Shown: in pieces, positions 36,632 to 44,924 of the stretch
Numbering within the stretch: the first letter of the stretch is position 1
How the letters are laid out: each line of letters opens with the position of its first letter
Assembly (NCBI RefSeq): GCF_000814025.1
Contig: NZ_JWLL01000003.1
Span: 268,334 to 332,333 of the forward strand
DNA: 64,000 nt
From: Tateyamaria sp. ANG-S1
Lineage (GTDB): Bacteria; Pseudomonadota; Alphaproteobacteria; Rhodobacterales; Rhodobacteraceae
Direction: 5' to 3'
Program-made: the position numbers and the translations under genes
The notes under the pieces: generated by a model
Database searches by the model: none
Told to the model about the DNA's origin: nothing
What the model saw: the letters and a program-made list of their open reading frames with translations, nothing else

Positions 36632-37056
36632 GCGCTGCCCTCCACCGTGAAGGCGCCTGTGGCTGTGGCGACGGGGTTCTGAGCGTCTTCGTCATAAGCA
36701 GTCGCACGGACAAAGGCGACCGAGCGGGTGACGTGATAACACGTGGCGCGGGTGGTGATCTGCTGGCCGGGCGTGGCCGCGCGCATGTAGTCGATGCGCA
36801 GGTCGAGCGTTGCCGTGCCCGCGAGGTTCTTGGGGTGGCTCATCACCGCCGCGCCGCAACATGTGTCCATCAGGGCCGACACCGCGCCGCCGCTGATCAC
36901 CCCCGTTTCCGGATCACCAATCAGCTTTTCATCATAGGGCATCGTGATCACGGCCACGCCGTCGTCCATCTCGGTCAGCTCCATCCCGAGATCGCGGGAA
37001 TGTGGAATGGCTTCAATGAATTGGCGCGCCAACTTGAGTTTGTCGGGGTCGGTCAT
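36628..37056 (-). CDS. PaaI family thioesterase
   Basis: 142-residue hotdog-fold thioesterase. Seen: IPHSRDLGMELTEMDDGVA near residues 17-35, SGGAVSALMDTCCG near 65-78 with the catalytic Asp, and TLDLRIDYMRAATPGQ near 93-108. It resembles phenylacetate-pathway PaaI and general acyl-CoA thioesterases. It is divergently placed from a MerR regulator at 37181, which could control it. The downstream gene is a second hotdog protein of different sequence. Confidence 0.87.
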   Translation of the reverse strand: MTDPDKLKLARQFIEAIPHSRDLGMELTEMDDGVAVITMPYDEKLIGDPETGVISGGAVSALMDTCCGAAVMSHPKNLAGTATLDLRIDYMRAATPGQQITTRATCYHVTRSVAFVRATAYDEDAQNPVATATGAFTVEGSA

Positions 37057-37180
37057 GTGGTCTCGTCATGCGGTCTTTGACCCAAGTTATGAGCATTGCG
37101 CAGCCAGCGGGCAAGGCACCTGTTGCGCGGCCCGTCCCCGCGCCTTAGGTTGAAGGTCAGGGATGGAGACAAGGCAAGCC

Positions 37181-37552
37181 ATGGCAGACGACCGCTTGAG
37201 CTTCAAGGAGATGTGCGCGGAGTTCGACGTGACCCCACGCACGTTGCGCTACTACGAGTATATCGAGCTTTTACAACCGGACCGGGAAGGGCGATCCCGA
37301 TTCTATGGCCCCCGCGAATGCGCCCGGATGAAGCTGATCCTGCGCGGGCGCAAGTTCGGCTTCCAGCTTGAGGATATCCGGCAGTGGCTGCTCATTTACG
37401 AGCATGAGGGCACCGAGGCGCAGATGCGTGCCTGGATCGAACTGGCCGACGGGCAGCTCAAGGAACTGGACGAGCAGCGCAAGCAGCTGGACGAGGCGCG
37501 CGACGAATTGCAAGGGCTGCGCGACAGTGTGGCTGCCGAGTTGAACGGTTAG
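37181..37552 (+). CDS. MerR family transcriptional regulator
   Basis: 123-residue MerR-type regulator. Seen: winged [22 protein letters not shown] near residues 8-26, FYGPRECARMKLILRGRKFGF near 42-62 (in parts), and a C-terminal coiled coil rich in Glu/Lys (EQRKQLDEARDELQGL). No effector-binding Cys cluster, so it is not a metal sensor. ATG 37181 is preferred because it gives the same N-terminal length as the paralogue at 39587; ATG 37163 is possible. It probably regulates the divergent thioesterase pair or fatty-acid genes. Confidence 0.87.
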   Translation: MADDRLSFKEMCAEFDVTPRTLRYYEYIELLQPDREGRSRFYGPRECARMKLILRGRKFGFQLEDIRQWLLIYEHEGTEAQMRAWIELADGQLKELDEQRKQLDEARDELQGLRDSVAAELNG

Positions 37553-38547
37553 GATCGCGCCTCGCCCGGGCCGGACAGGAACTCACCCAGTGGTCGCAGC
37601 GCGTCGATGTGTTTGCACAGCACCGACATCGTCACCAGCAGCGGCACGGCCATGATCATCCCCATGATCGACCAGAGCCACGCCCAAAACGCCACCGCGA
37701 TCAGGATCACAACCGTGTTCAGGCGCAGCTTGCGGCCCACAAGCCAGGGTGTCACCACCTGCCCCTCGATGGATGTGAGCAGGAAGTAAACGCCCGCCAC
37801 CACAGCGGCATCAAAAAGGCTGGGCAGGTTCATCAGGGCAACTGCGAACGACAGGACAACCCCCACCATGGCCCCCACAAACGGCACGAAGTTCATGGCA
37901 AAGGCCAGAAGTCCGAAGGCCATCGGGTTCGGCATGCCAAGCGCGCCCAGCGCCAATCCAACCGCCACGCCCAAGCCCGCGTTGATCAGCGTGATGTGCA
38001 GCAAATACCGGGAAACCTCGCGTTCAACATCATAGGCGATGCTGATGGCGCGGCGCTTGTCGGCAAAGTTCGGCATGACCGCCACCAGCCGTTCGTAAAA
38101 CAGGCTGCCTGATGCCAGTATGAAAAAGGTCAGGATCAACACGAACACGGTCTGCGCCACGATCAGCGGTGCGCCAAGCGCCACTTCGGTCAGGGGGCCG
38201 CGCTGTTCGACCACGACCTCAAGTGGGGCATTGGTCTGATCTGCGGCGGCAGCGGCGGCTTCGGTGATCTGCTCCTCGGCCTCGACCACCGCGGCGGCGA
38301 CACCCGATAGGTTGCGCAGTTTCCATTCGACCTCCTGCGCCATGCGCGGCGCATCCTCGATCCAACCTGCGGCTGGAATGGCAAGGGCTGCCGCGAAAAA
38401 GCCAACCGCGCTGAGCAAGGACAGCACGATGGCTGCGGCACTCAAAGGCTCCGGAATTCTGCGTCGTTTGAGCCACCGGCAGGGTCCGCTGAACACCAGC
38501 GCCAGCAGGATCGACAGGATGACTGGCACAACAAAGACGCTGGCCAC
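37549..38547 (-). CDS. AI-2E family transporter, apparent 5' frameshift
   Basis: 332 residues from GTG 38547, an AI-2E/PerM-type membrane protein with about seven hydrophobic segments. Seen: LKRRRIPEPLSAAAIVLSLL near residues 26-45 and GQVVTPWLVGRKLRLNTVVI near 273-292. Reading upstream in the same frame continues a clear first membrane helix (WWAGGAAIILLACLALLTAL) but meets no ATG. A proper start, ATG 38666 (MPDVPVQETRPTHAPLAA), lies in another frame and joins this one if a single C is added near 38610-38614. So the gene has probably lost one base there, or the assembly has an error. The convergent MerR gene overlaps its end by four bases. Confidence 0.75.
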   Translation of the reverse strand: MASVFVVPVILSILLALVFSGPCRWLKRRRIPEPLSAAAIVLSLLSAVGFFAAALAIPAAGWIEDAPRMAQEVEWKLRNLSGVAAAVVEAEEQITEAAAAAADQTNAPLEVVVEQRGPLTEVALGAPLIVAQTVFVLILTFFILASGSLFYERLVAVMPNFADKRRAISIAYDVEREVSRYLLHITLINAGLGVAVGLALGALGMPNPMAFGLLAFAMNFVPFVGAMVGVVLSFAVALMNLPSLFDAAVVAGVYFLLTSIEGQVVTPWLVGRKLRLNTVVILIAVAFWAWLWSIMGMIMAVPLLVTMSVLCKHIDALRPLGEFLSGPGEARS

Positions 38548-38682
38548 CGAAAGGGCGGTCAGCAGGGCAAGACAGGCCAGCAGGATGATGGCGGCCCCAC
38601 CGGCCCACCAAAGGCGGCGAGCGGTGCATGTGTCGGTCGTGTTTCCTGCACAGGGACGTCGGGCATCTCGTGCCCGGGGGCA

Positions 38683-38751
38683 TCAAGAGACAAAGTTCAC
38701 AATCGCCATAATAATGACAACCAGCCCAACCATGTGAATAATACGGTGCAT
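38683..38751 (-). CDS. Putative 22-residue membrane peptide
   Basis: Short reading frame MHRIIHMVGLVVIIMAIVN followed by FVS, a single hydrophobic helix with a positive N-terminal end. AGGGAG lies seven bases before the ATG, a strong ribosome-binding site. It ends 16 bases before the probable true start of the AI-2E transporter on the same strand, so it may be a leader or a partner subunit. No family is recognised. The good ribosome-binding site and hydrophobic composition are the only support. Confidence 0.45.
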   Translation of the reverse strand: MHRIIHMVGLVVIIMAIVNFVS

Positions 38752-38860
38752 CGCGGCTCCCTCGCCTCACTTCACTTGGAATGAAAAGACAACCGCGGAT
38801 GCTTTGATTAAGTTCCGGCGCGCCCGGAAACAGATCGGCGCGCCATTGGGCGACCGCTTG

Positions 38861-39307
38861 TCAGATCACCGACAGCGTTGCGCATTTGGCAAGGTGATTG
38901 ACCTGCTGGCTGGTGCTGCCCTGCACAAGCGAGCCGATGCTGCCCAGCCCTCGCCGCCCGGTGACGATCAGGTCGGCCCCAAGCTTCTGCGCAAAGCTCG
39001 TGATTTCAGTGCCCGGATCGCCCTGTTCAATCTGCGTGCTGACCACCGGGCAGCCGCAGGTCGTGGCAACGTCTGTCGCCGCGTCGACAATCTTTTGTGC
39101 CGCTTTGACCACCTCGTCGTGGGTGGGCATGGTAGTGACCGCGTGATAGCCCGCCACTGCCCCAAGTGCGAAGGCCACGGTTTGCGGCTGCGGCGTGTGC
39201 ACGAGGTGGATTTCGCTGCCATATTTCCCGGCCAGATCGCAGGCGATCCGCACCGCATTGTCTGACGTTTCGGACCCGTCGACGCCAACCACGATTTTAC
39301 TGAACAT
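38861..39307 (-). CDS. Universal stress protein (UspA family)
   Basis: 148-residue UspA-fold protein. Seen: IVVGVDGSETSDNAVRIACD near residues 5-24 and the ATP-binding pattern GRRGLGSIGSLVQGSTSQQV near 119-138 (G-x2-G-x9-G-S/T). This places it in the ATP-binding Usp subgroup. Function is stress survival through an unknown mechanism. GGAGGAAAT lies upstream of the ATG. The gene is divergent from the MerR-led beta-oxidation block. Confidence 0.9.
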   Translation of the reverse strand: MFSKIVVGVDGSETSDNAVRIACDLAGKYGSEIHLVHTPQPQTVAFALGAVAGYHAVTTMPTHDEVVKAAQKIVDAATDVATTCGCPVVSTQIEQGDPGTEITSFAQKLGADLIVTGRRGLGSIGSLVQGSTSQQVNHLAKCATLSVI

Positions 39308-39455
39308 GATATTTCCTCCGTTCGCCTAGGCCTTCACGCTAGGAGATTGCGGCGACGCCATCCTTGACCTGCATCAACGCAGCCACGAGGCGAACAGGAG
39401 GCGAAAGAACAGCCGCGATGATGCAGTTTCGGGAAAAGAGTGTGGGAAATAATGC

Positions 39456-39520
39456 TTGACGCACCTTGCGATCACGTCAACCTGAGAAGTGACGCAACGT
39501 AGAACTTACGTCAACGTCAG
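39456..39520 (+). promoter_or_regulatory. Control region of the MerR/beta-oxidation block
   Basis: TTGACG at 39456-39461 could be a -35 element. Two ACGTCAAC copies appear (39474-39481 and 39508-39515), the second within TTACGTCAACGTCAG (39506-39520). That resembles the operator consensus I recall for LiuR-type MerR regulators (TTACGT-x-AACGT-x-A). The MerR gene 67 bases downstream is the obvious binder. Exact promoter positions are uncertain. Confidence 0.4.
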
Positions 39521-39586
39521 GTGGCTGTTGCATCACACCGGCCACTGTCCCATGTCCTTGCCACACCACAAGATGCGAGTGATCTG

Positions 39587-39988
39587 ATGACCGAGAAAAC
39601 GATGACCATCCGCGAGATGTGCGACGCCTTCGACGTCACCCCGCGGACCCTGCGCTTTTACGAAGCCAAGGAATTGCTGTTCCCGATCCGCGAGGGCCAG
39701 AAGCGCCTGTTTACCAAGCGGGACCGCGCCCGCCTGAAGCTGATCCTGCGCGGCAAGCGCTTTGGCTTTAGCCTTGAGGAAATCCGCCAGCTTCTGGACC
39801 TCTATGACATGGGCGACCAGCAACAGACCCAGCTGGCCCGCACATATGACATTGCCCGCGACCGCCTGGCCGACATGGAACGCCAGCGCGACGAGCTGAC
39901 CGAGGCCATCGACGACCTCAAAGATCAGTTGAAGTGGGGCGAGAAGATGATCGCCTCGATGAACACACCAAAAAAAGCCGCTGAATAA
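39587..39988 (+). CDS. MerR family transcriptional regulator of fatty-acid genes
   Basis: 133-residue MerR-type regulator, paralogous to the one at 37181. Seen: [19 protein letters not shown] near residues 8-26, [20 protein letters not shown] near 42-61 and a C-terminal coiled coil ([20 protein letters not shown]). No metal-binding cysteines. It starts a + strand block of acyl-CoA dehydrogenases and other beta-oxidation genes 25 bases downstream, so it is probably their regulator, comparable with LiuR. ATG 39587 is used because earlier in-frame starts precede the control region motifs. Confidence 0.88.
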   Translation: MTEKTMTIREMCDAFDVTPRTLRFYEAKELLFPIREGQKRLFTKRDRARLKLILRGKRFGFSLEEIRQLLDLYDMGDQQQTQLARTYDIARDRLADMERQRDELTEAIDDLKDQLKWGEKMIASMNTPKKAAE

Positions 39989-40013
39989 GCGGCAGACCCA
40001 GGGAGAGAGACTT

Positions 40014-41795
40014 ATGCCAAGCTACACGCCCCCCACCAAGGACATGCAATTCATCCTGCACGACGTGCTGAACGTCACCGGCTCCGACATTCCAGGCTAT
40101 GACGAGCTGGAAGCCGATTTTACCTCCGCCATCCTTGATGAGGCGGGCAAGCTGACCTCGGAAGTGTTGGCGCCATTGAACGTGGTCGGCGACAAGGAAG
40201 GTTGCCGTCTCGAAAACGGCGTCGTTTACACCCCCACCGGGTTCAAGGACGCCTTCGAGCAGGTAAAAGAAGGCGGCTGGCCCGGTCTGGACATGCCCGA
40301 AGAGTTTGGCGGCCAGAACATGCCTTACGTCATGGGCACCGCCGTGGGTGAGATGTTTTCGTCCGCCAACATGGCCTTCACCATGTACCAGGGCCTGACC
40401 CACGGCGCGGCCTCCGCCATCCTGGCGCACGGGTCCGACCAGCAGAAAGCAACCTATCTGCCCAAGATGGTATCCTGTGAATGGACTGGCACCATGAACC
40501 TGACCGAACCGCATTGCGGCACCGATCTGGGCCTGATGCGCACCAAGGCCGAACCACAGGACGACGGCACCTACAAAATCTCCGGCCAAAAGATCTTTAT
40601 CTCTGCCGGTGAGCACGACATGGCCGACAACATCATCCACCTGGTGCTGGCGAAAATCGTTGGCGGGCCTGAGGGGATCAAGGGCGTGTCGCTGTTGATC
40701 GTGCCCAAGTTCATAGTGAACGAAGACGGCTCGCTGGGCGCCCGCAACGGTGTCGCCGTCGGCAACATCGAAGAGAAGATGGGCATTCACGGCAACTCCA
40801 CCTGCGTCATGAACTATGACGAGGCAGTCGGCTATCTGGTAGGCGAAGAGCACAAAGGCATGCGCGCCATGTTCACCATGATGAACGAAGCGCGTCTGGG
40901 CGTGGGTATGCAGGGTCTGTCGCAGGCAGAGGTCGCGTATCAGAACGCTCTGGAATACGCCAAAGACCGTCTGCAAGGCCGTGACGTGACCGGTGCAAAA
41001 GCGCCTGAAAAGCCCGCCGACCCGCTCATTGTGCACCCCGACATCCGCCGTTCGCTTATGGACCAGAAGTCGTTTGCTGAAGGGGCGCGTGCCTTCATCC
41101 TGTGGGGCGCGACCATGATCGACGCGGCCCACCGCTCGGATGACAAAGACGCTGACGGCCTCGTGTCGCTGCTGACCCCGATCATCAAGGGTTTCCTGAC
41201 GGATGTCGGCTACGACAACACCATCAAGGCCCAGCAGGTCTATGGCGGTCACGGCTACATCGAGGAATGGGGCATGTCGCAATACACCCGCGACGCCCGT
41301 ATCGCGATGATCTACGAAGGGGCCAATGGCGTTCAGGCGCTGGACCTCGTCGGCCGCAAGCTTGCGCAGGACGGCGGCAAGCACGTGATGGCTTTCTTTG
41401 AACTGGTCAAAAGCTTCATCAAGGAGAACGCCGGTCAGGACGAAGCGTTCGACAAGGAATACCTGGACCCGCTGAAAGCGGCCTCCAAGGACCTGCAAGC
41501 CGCTGGCATGTACTTCATGCAGAACGGCATGACGAACCCCAACAACGCGCTGAGCGGAAGCTACGACTTCATGCACATGTTCGGCCATGTCTGCCTCGGC
41601 CTGATGTGGGCCAAGATGGGCAAAGCCTCCCGTGAAGCGCTGGCGAATGGAACCTCGGACCCTGAATTCCACGAAACCAAGCTGGCAACGGGCCGCTATT
41701 ACATGGCGCGCCAATTGCCCGCCACGGCGCTGCACCTGACGCGCATTCAGTCCGGTGCCGATCCTGTGATGGCACTGGAAGCGGCAAACTTCTAA
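40014..41795 (+). CDS. Acyl-CoA dehydrogenase, DmdC-like
   Basis: 593-residue large acyl-CoA dehydrogenase with an additional C-terminal domain. Seen: the flavin contact [20 protein letters not shown] near residues 161-180, [20 protein letters not shown] near 286-305, the catalytic Glu in [19 protein letters not shown] near 432-450 and an extra helical domain beyond 460. This architecture fits DmdC, the 3-methylmercaptopropionyl-CoA dehydrogenase of DMSP demethylation, and related FadE-like enzymes. Several paralogues occur in roseobacters, so the substrate is not certain. AGGGAGAGAG precedes the ATG. Confidence 0.85.
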   Translation: MPSYTPPTKDMQFILHDVLNVTGSDIPGYDELEADFTSAILDEAGKLTSEVLAPLNVVGDKEGCRLENGVVYTPTGFKDAFEQVKEGGWPGLDMPEEFGGQNMPYVMGTAVGEMFSSANMAFTMYQGLTHGAASAILAHGSDQQKATYLPKMVSCEWTGTMNLTEPHCGTDLGLMRTKAEPQDDGTYKISGQKIFISAGEHDMADNIIHLVLAKIVGGPEGIKGVSLLIVPKFIVNEDGSLGARNGVAVGNIEEKMGIHGNSTCVMNYDEAVGYLVGEEHKGMRAMFTMMNEARLGVGMQGLSQAEVAYQNALEYAKDRLQGRDVTGAKAPEKPADPLIVHPDIRRSLMDQKSFAEGARAFILWGATMIDAAHRSDDKDADGLVSLLTPIIKGFLTDVGYDNTIKAQQVYGGHGYIEEWGMSQYTRDARIAMIYEGANGVQALDLVGRKLAQDGGKHVMAFFELVKSFIKENAGQDEAFDKEYLDPLKAASKDLQAAGMYFMQNGMTNPNNALSGSYDFMHMFGHVCLGLMWAKMGKASREALANGTSDPEFHETKLATGRYYMARQLPATALHLTRIQSGADPVMALEAANF

Positions 41796-41825
41796 GGTAG
41801 CGGCGGGGTAAAACCCCGCCCTACC
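41796..41825. terminator. Hairpin after the DmdC-like gene
   Basis: GGTAG plus GGCGGGG (41796-41808) pairs with CCCCGCC plus CTACC (41814-41825) around the loop TAAAA. It begins directly after the TAA stop and could end or attenuate the transcript before the two small ORFs. There is no long T run after it. Confidence 0.5.
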
Positions 41826-41842
41826 GCTTTTAGGAGACCACC

Positions 41843-42055
41843 TTGCCCAAACGCTTTCGCCTGACCCGCCGCTTTCCCGTCGCCATGACCGAGGACGGCT
41901 ATCGCCGCCTCAAGCGGTTTGCCGCCGATGCGGGTCTGGACGAGGGCGAGGCGCTGTCGTTCCTGTTCGAGAATTTCGATAGCGTGCTGAACGAGGAAAA
42001 CCTGACAGCCCGCCTGCGGCTGTTCAATTCCGAGTTGGAGGCGCGCAAAAGGTAA
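41843..42055 (+). CDS. Small hypothetical protein
   Basis: 70-residue basic N terminus ([15 protein letters not shown]) followed by an acidic helix-rich part ([22 protein letters not shown]). The start is TTG at 41843 with TAGGAGA five bases upstream, a strong ribosome-binding site. It overlaps the next small ORF by one base. The small size, basic start and following helices recall ribbon-helix-helix proteins, but the match is too weak to claim. Function unknown. Confidence 0.6.
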   Translation: MPKRFRLTRRFPVAMTEDGYRRLKRFAADAGLDEGEALSFLFENFDSVLNEENLTARLRLFNSELEARKR

Positions 42056-42342
42056 TGCAAGCCGCCGCACGCTGGATTCTGGGCCTTGGGCTGCTGCCAA
42101 TGGGCTTGACCCTGCTTCACCTTGGAGCGACTTCGGCCGTAGGCAAAATGGCAGGGTGCGGACGCGTAACGGCCGCTGCGCAACCCGACTGCACCTTGTT
42201 GGGGATACAGGTTGGAGGGTTCGTATATTCGGGTATTGCCTCAGGCTATTTTATGGGGCTGGCATTCTTGCTGTTCATTTTGTGTTTTGTGATCTGCCTA
42301 TTGGCATTTTTGGGCAATTCGGTTTTGGGAGGAAACAAGTGA
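42055..42342 (+). CDS. Small membrane protein
   Basis: 95-residue protein with an N-terminal hydrophobic stretch (residues 7-28) and a second, longer one (55-90), so probably two or three membrane segments. Two Cys (near residues 35 and 46) lie in the intervening loop and may form a disulfide in the periplasm. The ATG shares a base with the upstream stop (TAATG), and its stop overlaps the GTG start of the next acyl-CoA dehydrogenase. No family recognised. Confidence 0.65.
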   Translation: MQAAARWILGLGLLPMGLTLLHLGATSAVGKMAGCGRVTAAAQPDCTLLGIQVGGFVYSGIASGYFMGLAFLLFILCFVICLLAFLGNSVLGGNK

Positions 42343-43496
42343 AAGACATGGCTGCCGGGTCATCCACCTGGATGACGGAAGAACACGGAATGATCGCCGA
42401 CATGACAGCGCAATTCATCACCAATGAATGGGCGCCCCATTTCGAACGTTGGCGCAAGCAGGGCGAGATGGACCGCGAAACCTGGGCGCAAGCGGGTGAG
42501 CTGGGCCTACTCTGCCCTTCGATCCCCGAAGAATACGGCGGGGCGGGCGGCGATTTCGGCCACGAGGCGGCCATTCTGATTGAAGCAGCGCGCGCCAACC
42601 TCGCGGCCTGGGGGCACGGCATCCATTCCGGCATCGTTGCGCACTATGTGCTGGCCTACGGCACTGAAGACCAAAAACAGCGCTGGTTGCCCAAGCTGGT
42701 GACAGGCGAGTTGGTCGGCGCATTGGCGATGACCGAACCCTCCACCGGCTCTGACGTGCAAGCAATCAAGACCCGCGCCATCAAGGACGGCAACGCCTAT
42801 AAGCTGACCGGTTCCAAAACCTTCATCACTAACGGCCAGCACGCCAACCTGATCGTGGTCGCGGCCAAGACCGATCCGACGCAAGGGTCCAAGGGCGTGT
42901 CTCTGGTTGTCGTCGAAACCGACGGTGCGACTGGCTTTGCCCGTGGCCGCAACCTCGACAAGATCGGCATGCACGCCTCTGACACGTCCGAGCTGTTTTT
43001 CGACAATGTCGAGATTGCGCCCGAAAACGTCCTGGGCGGGGCTGAAGGCCAGGGCTTTTACCAACTGATGCAACAGCTTCCGCAGGAACGATTGGTCATT
43101 GCCTGCTCGGCTGTTGGCGCCATGGAAGGGGCCGTTGATCGCACGGTTGCGTATTGCAAGGAACGTGAAGCCTTTGGCGGCAACCTCCTGCAATTCCAGA
43201 ACACCCGGTTCAAGCTGGCCGAAGCCAAGACGAAAACGATGGTCAGCCGGGCGTTCTTTGATGAGTGCATGGTCGAGCATATCCGAGGCGAGTTGACCGT
43301 CGACAAGGCCGCCATGTGCAAATACTGGACGACGGACACGCAAGCCTGGGTGCTGGACGAGTGCCTGCAACTCCATGGCGGCTACGGCTTCACCAACGAC
43401 TACGACATCGGCGGAATGTGGACCGACGCGCGGGTGCAGCGGATCTACGGCGGGACCAATGAGATCATGAAAGAGCTGATTGCGAGGGCGTTTTGA
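42339..43496 (+). CDS. Acyl-CoA dehydrogenase, long-chain (LCAD) type
   Basis: 385-residue acyl-CoA dehydrogenase. Seen: [20 protein letters not shown] near residues 126-145, LPQERLVIA near 246-254, [20 protein letters not shown] near 275-294 and [19 protein letters not shown] at the C terminus. Gly replaces the usual catalytic Glu in the YEGTNE position, while the LPQER glutamate matches that of LCAD and isovaleryl-CoA dehydrogenase, so the base is in the alternative location. GTG 42339 is chosen for its GGGAGGA at optimal spacing and overlap with the upstream stop; ATG 42348 is possible. Confidence 0.87.
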   Translation: MKDMAAGSSTWMTEEHGMIADMTAQFITNEWAPHFERWRKQGEMDRETWAQAGELGLLCPSIPEEYGGAGGDFGHEAAILIEAARANLAAWGHGIHSGIVAHYVLAYGTEDQKQRWLPKLVTGELVGALAMTEPSTGSDVQAIKTRAIKDGNAYKLTGSKTFITNGQHANLIVVAAKTDPTQGSKGVSLVVVETDGATGFARGRNLDKIGMHASDTSELFFDNVEIAPENVLGGAEGQGFYQLMQQLPQERLVIACSAVGAMEGAVDRTVAYCKEREAFGGNLLQFQNTRFKLAEAKTKTMVSRAFFDECMVEHIRGELTVDKAAMCKYWTTDTQAWVLDECLQLHGGYGFTNDYDIGGMWTDARVQRIYGGTNEIMKELIARAF

Positions 43497-43804
43497 TACT
43501 CCTTGCCGAGCGGCGGGTGGCGCATCGGCCCTCCGGGGGGAGTCTATTTGGCAAGATGAAGACTGGATCACTGAGCGAGATCCACCCCGCCATCCGGCCT
43601 GTGACAGCGGGACGTTGGGGCTTCACCTTGCACATGGCTCAGCTCTCCAGCCTGCCATGCGCCTTCAACCTAGGCATGTTAACCTTAATGCTTGGTGAAC
43701 AGATCCAACTTCATCTTGCCAAACAAACTCCACGGGGGGTCCGGGGGGTGTGAAACCCACCGGTCCTGCCATTTCAAAACTCAAGACCGGAAAGGCCTGC
43801 GCTC
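43497..43804. other. 308-bp intergenic region with inverted repeat
   Basis: No convincing gene. It holds a G-rich start (CCTCCGGGGGGAG), an inverted pair of 15-mers (listed separately), and a G-rich tail ending GGGGGGTCCGGGGGGTG followed by the glutathione S-transferase ribosome-binding site. Two short + strand frames cross it but lack ribosome-binding sites or recognisable products. Confidence 0.6.
43547..43724. repeat. Inverted 15-mer pair next to G-rich tracts
   Basis: TTTGGCAAGATGAAG (43547-43561) is exactly complementary to CTTCATCTTGCCAAA (43710-43724). Each copy is flanked on its outer side by a G-rich tract (CGGGGGGAG and CGGGGGGTC). This composition is like short repeats scattered between genes in this bacterial group. 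No transposase or terminal duplication is visible. Confidence 0.6.
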
Positions 43805-44437
43805 ATGACCCTCAAACTGCACTGCTTTGGTGAAAGCGGGAACTCCTACAAGGCTGCACTCGCACTGCAATTGTCAGGTCTTGATTGGGAACCTGTATTC
43901 GTCGACTTTTTCGGAGGGGCCGCCCGGACAGATGAGTATCGCGCCCTAAACCCCATGGGTGAAGCCCCCTTGCTGCAAGACGGGGATCGCTGCATCAGCC
44001 AGTCCGGCGTCATCCAGCAATACATCACCGACAAAACCGGCAAGTTCGGCGGTGAGGGTGATGATCGGTACGAGATGCTGCGCTGGGTTCTTTGGGACAA
44101 TCATAAGCTCAGCTCCATGTGCGGCGTGACGCGCTTCCTGATGAACTTCTTGCCCGAAGATAAACGGCCGCAAGAGGTCATTGGCTTCAATCAGGGGCGC
44201 CTCAAGGCGGCTTATGCCGTGCTGAACGCTCATCTTGAGCGGCGCGACTGGATCGTGGGCGATGGGATCACCAACGCTGACATTTCCTGCTGCGGATACC
44301 TCTACTACCCCGAACCCTTCGGCTTTGACCGTGCCGACTGGCCCAATATCGACCGCTGGCTGACCAACATCTCGAACACGCCCGGCTGGAAAGCGCCGTA
44401 TGACCTCATGCCCGGCTCCCCGGCAGATCGCGCCTAA
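43805..44437 (+). CDS. Glutathione S-transferase family protein
   Basis: 210-residue GST with an N-terminal thioredoxin-like domain (residues 1-85) and a C-terminal helical domain. Seen: LHCFGESGNSYKAALAL near residues 4-20 with Ser as possible catalytic residue, NPMGEAPLLQDGD near 49 (the cis-Pro region), SQSGVIQQYI near 66 and DWIVGDGITNADISCCGYLY near 146-165. It may conjugate or isomerise intermediates of fatty-acid breakdown. GAAAGG lies upstream. It is followed closely by yidD. Confidence 0.87.
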   Translation: MTLKLHCFGESGNSYKAALALQLSGLDWEPVFVDFFGGAARTDEYRALNPMGEAPLLQDGDRCISQSGVIQQYITDKTGKFGGEGDDRYEMLRWVLWDNHKLSSMCGVTRFLMNFLPEDKRPQEVIGFNQGRLKAAYAVLNAHLERRDWIVGDGITNADISCCGYLYYPEPFGFDRADWPNIDRWLTNISNTPGWKAPYDLMPGSPADRA

Positions 44438-44440
44438 CCT

Positions 44441-44821
44441 ATGCTCAAGGCTGCAGCGTTCGGCGTCATCTGGGCCTATCAAAGGTATCTGTCGCCGCGC
44501 AAGGGATACGCCTGTGCCTACCGGGTTGTGCATGGTGGCACAGGCTGTTCAGGTTACGCCAAGGCTCTGATCAGGGATCGTGGTTTGGTTGCAGCCTTGC
44601 CTGCGATGCGCACCCGTTTTGCAGACTGCAAGGCAGCTGCGTTGTTGCTTCGCGAGGAGACGGATCAGCAGAAAAGCAAGGATCGGAAGTCGCGTTGGTA
44701 CGACTCTTGTGACGTCGCGGGGTGCTGTAGCGAAATTGTACCCTGCGGGGGCTCGGGCAGAGCTTCAAAATCGACAGGCGATGGATGCGACGCCTACGAT
44801 GCCTGTAGTTGTAGTCCATGA
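44441..44821 (+). CDS. yidD: Membrane protein insertion efficiency factor YidD
   Basis: 126-residue YidD-type protein. Seen: FGVIWAYQRYLSPRKGYACAY near the start and VVHGGTGCSGYAKALIRDRG near residues 29-48, the conserved H-x-G-x-x-GCSGY pattern. The C-terminal half is Cys-rich (CDVAGCCSEIVPCGG and CDAYDACSCSP), longer than standard YidD of about 75 residues. Unusually it is not next to rpmH, rnpA or yidC. It follows the GST gene by three bases. Confidence 0.78.
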   Translation: MLKAAAFGVIWAYQRYLSPRKGYACAYRVVHGGTGCSGYAKALIRDRGLVAALPAMRTRFADCKAAALLLREETDQQKSKDRKSRWYDSCDVAGCCSEIVPCGGSGRASKSTGDGCDAYDACSCSP

Positions 44822-44862
44822 TCCGCCCACTTTACCTAAACCGCCGCAACGTCACCCTTGAT

Positions 44863-44878
44863 TAGACCATCCGGTCTA
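44863..44878. promoter_or_regulatory. TetR-like palindrome upstream of thiolase
   Basis: TAGACC (44863-44868), four-base centre ATCC, GGTCTA (44873-44878). A -35-like TTGATT (44858-44863) abuts it, so a repressor bound here would block the thiolase/fadJ promoter. No TetR gene is in the window. Confidence 0.4.
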
Positions 44879-44924
44879 CCCCATCTGACACCAAAGACAC
44901 GCCATTGGCAGGAGGACCAATCCG

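Noticed and set aside
43547-43724. Ends of an insertion sequence
   Set aside because: The inverted 15-mers enclose only about 150 bases without a transposase frame, and no target duplication is visible.
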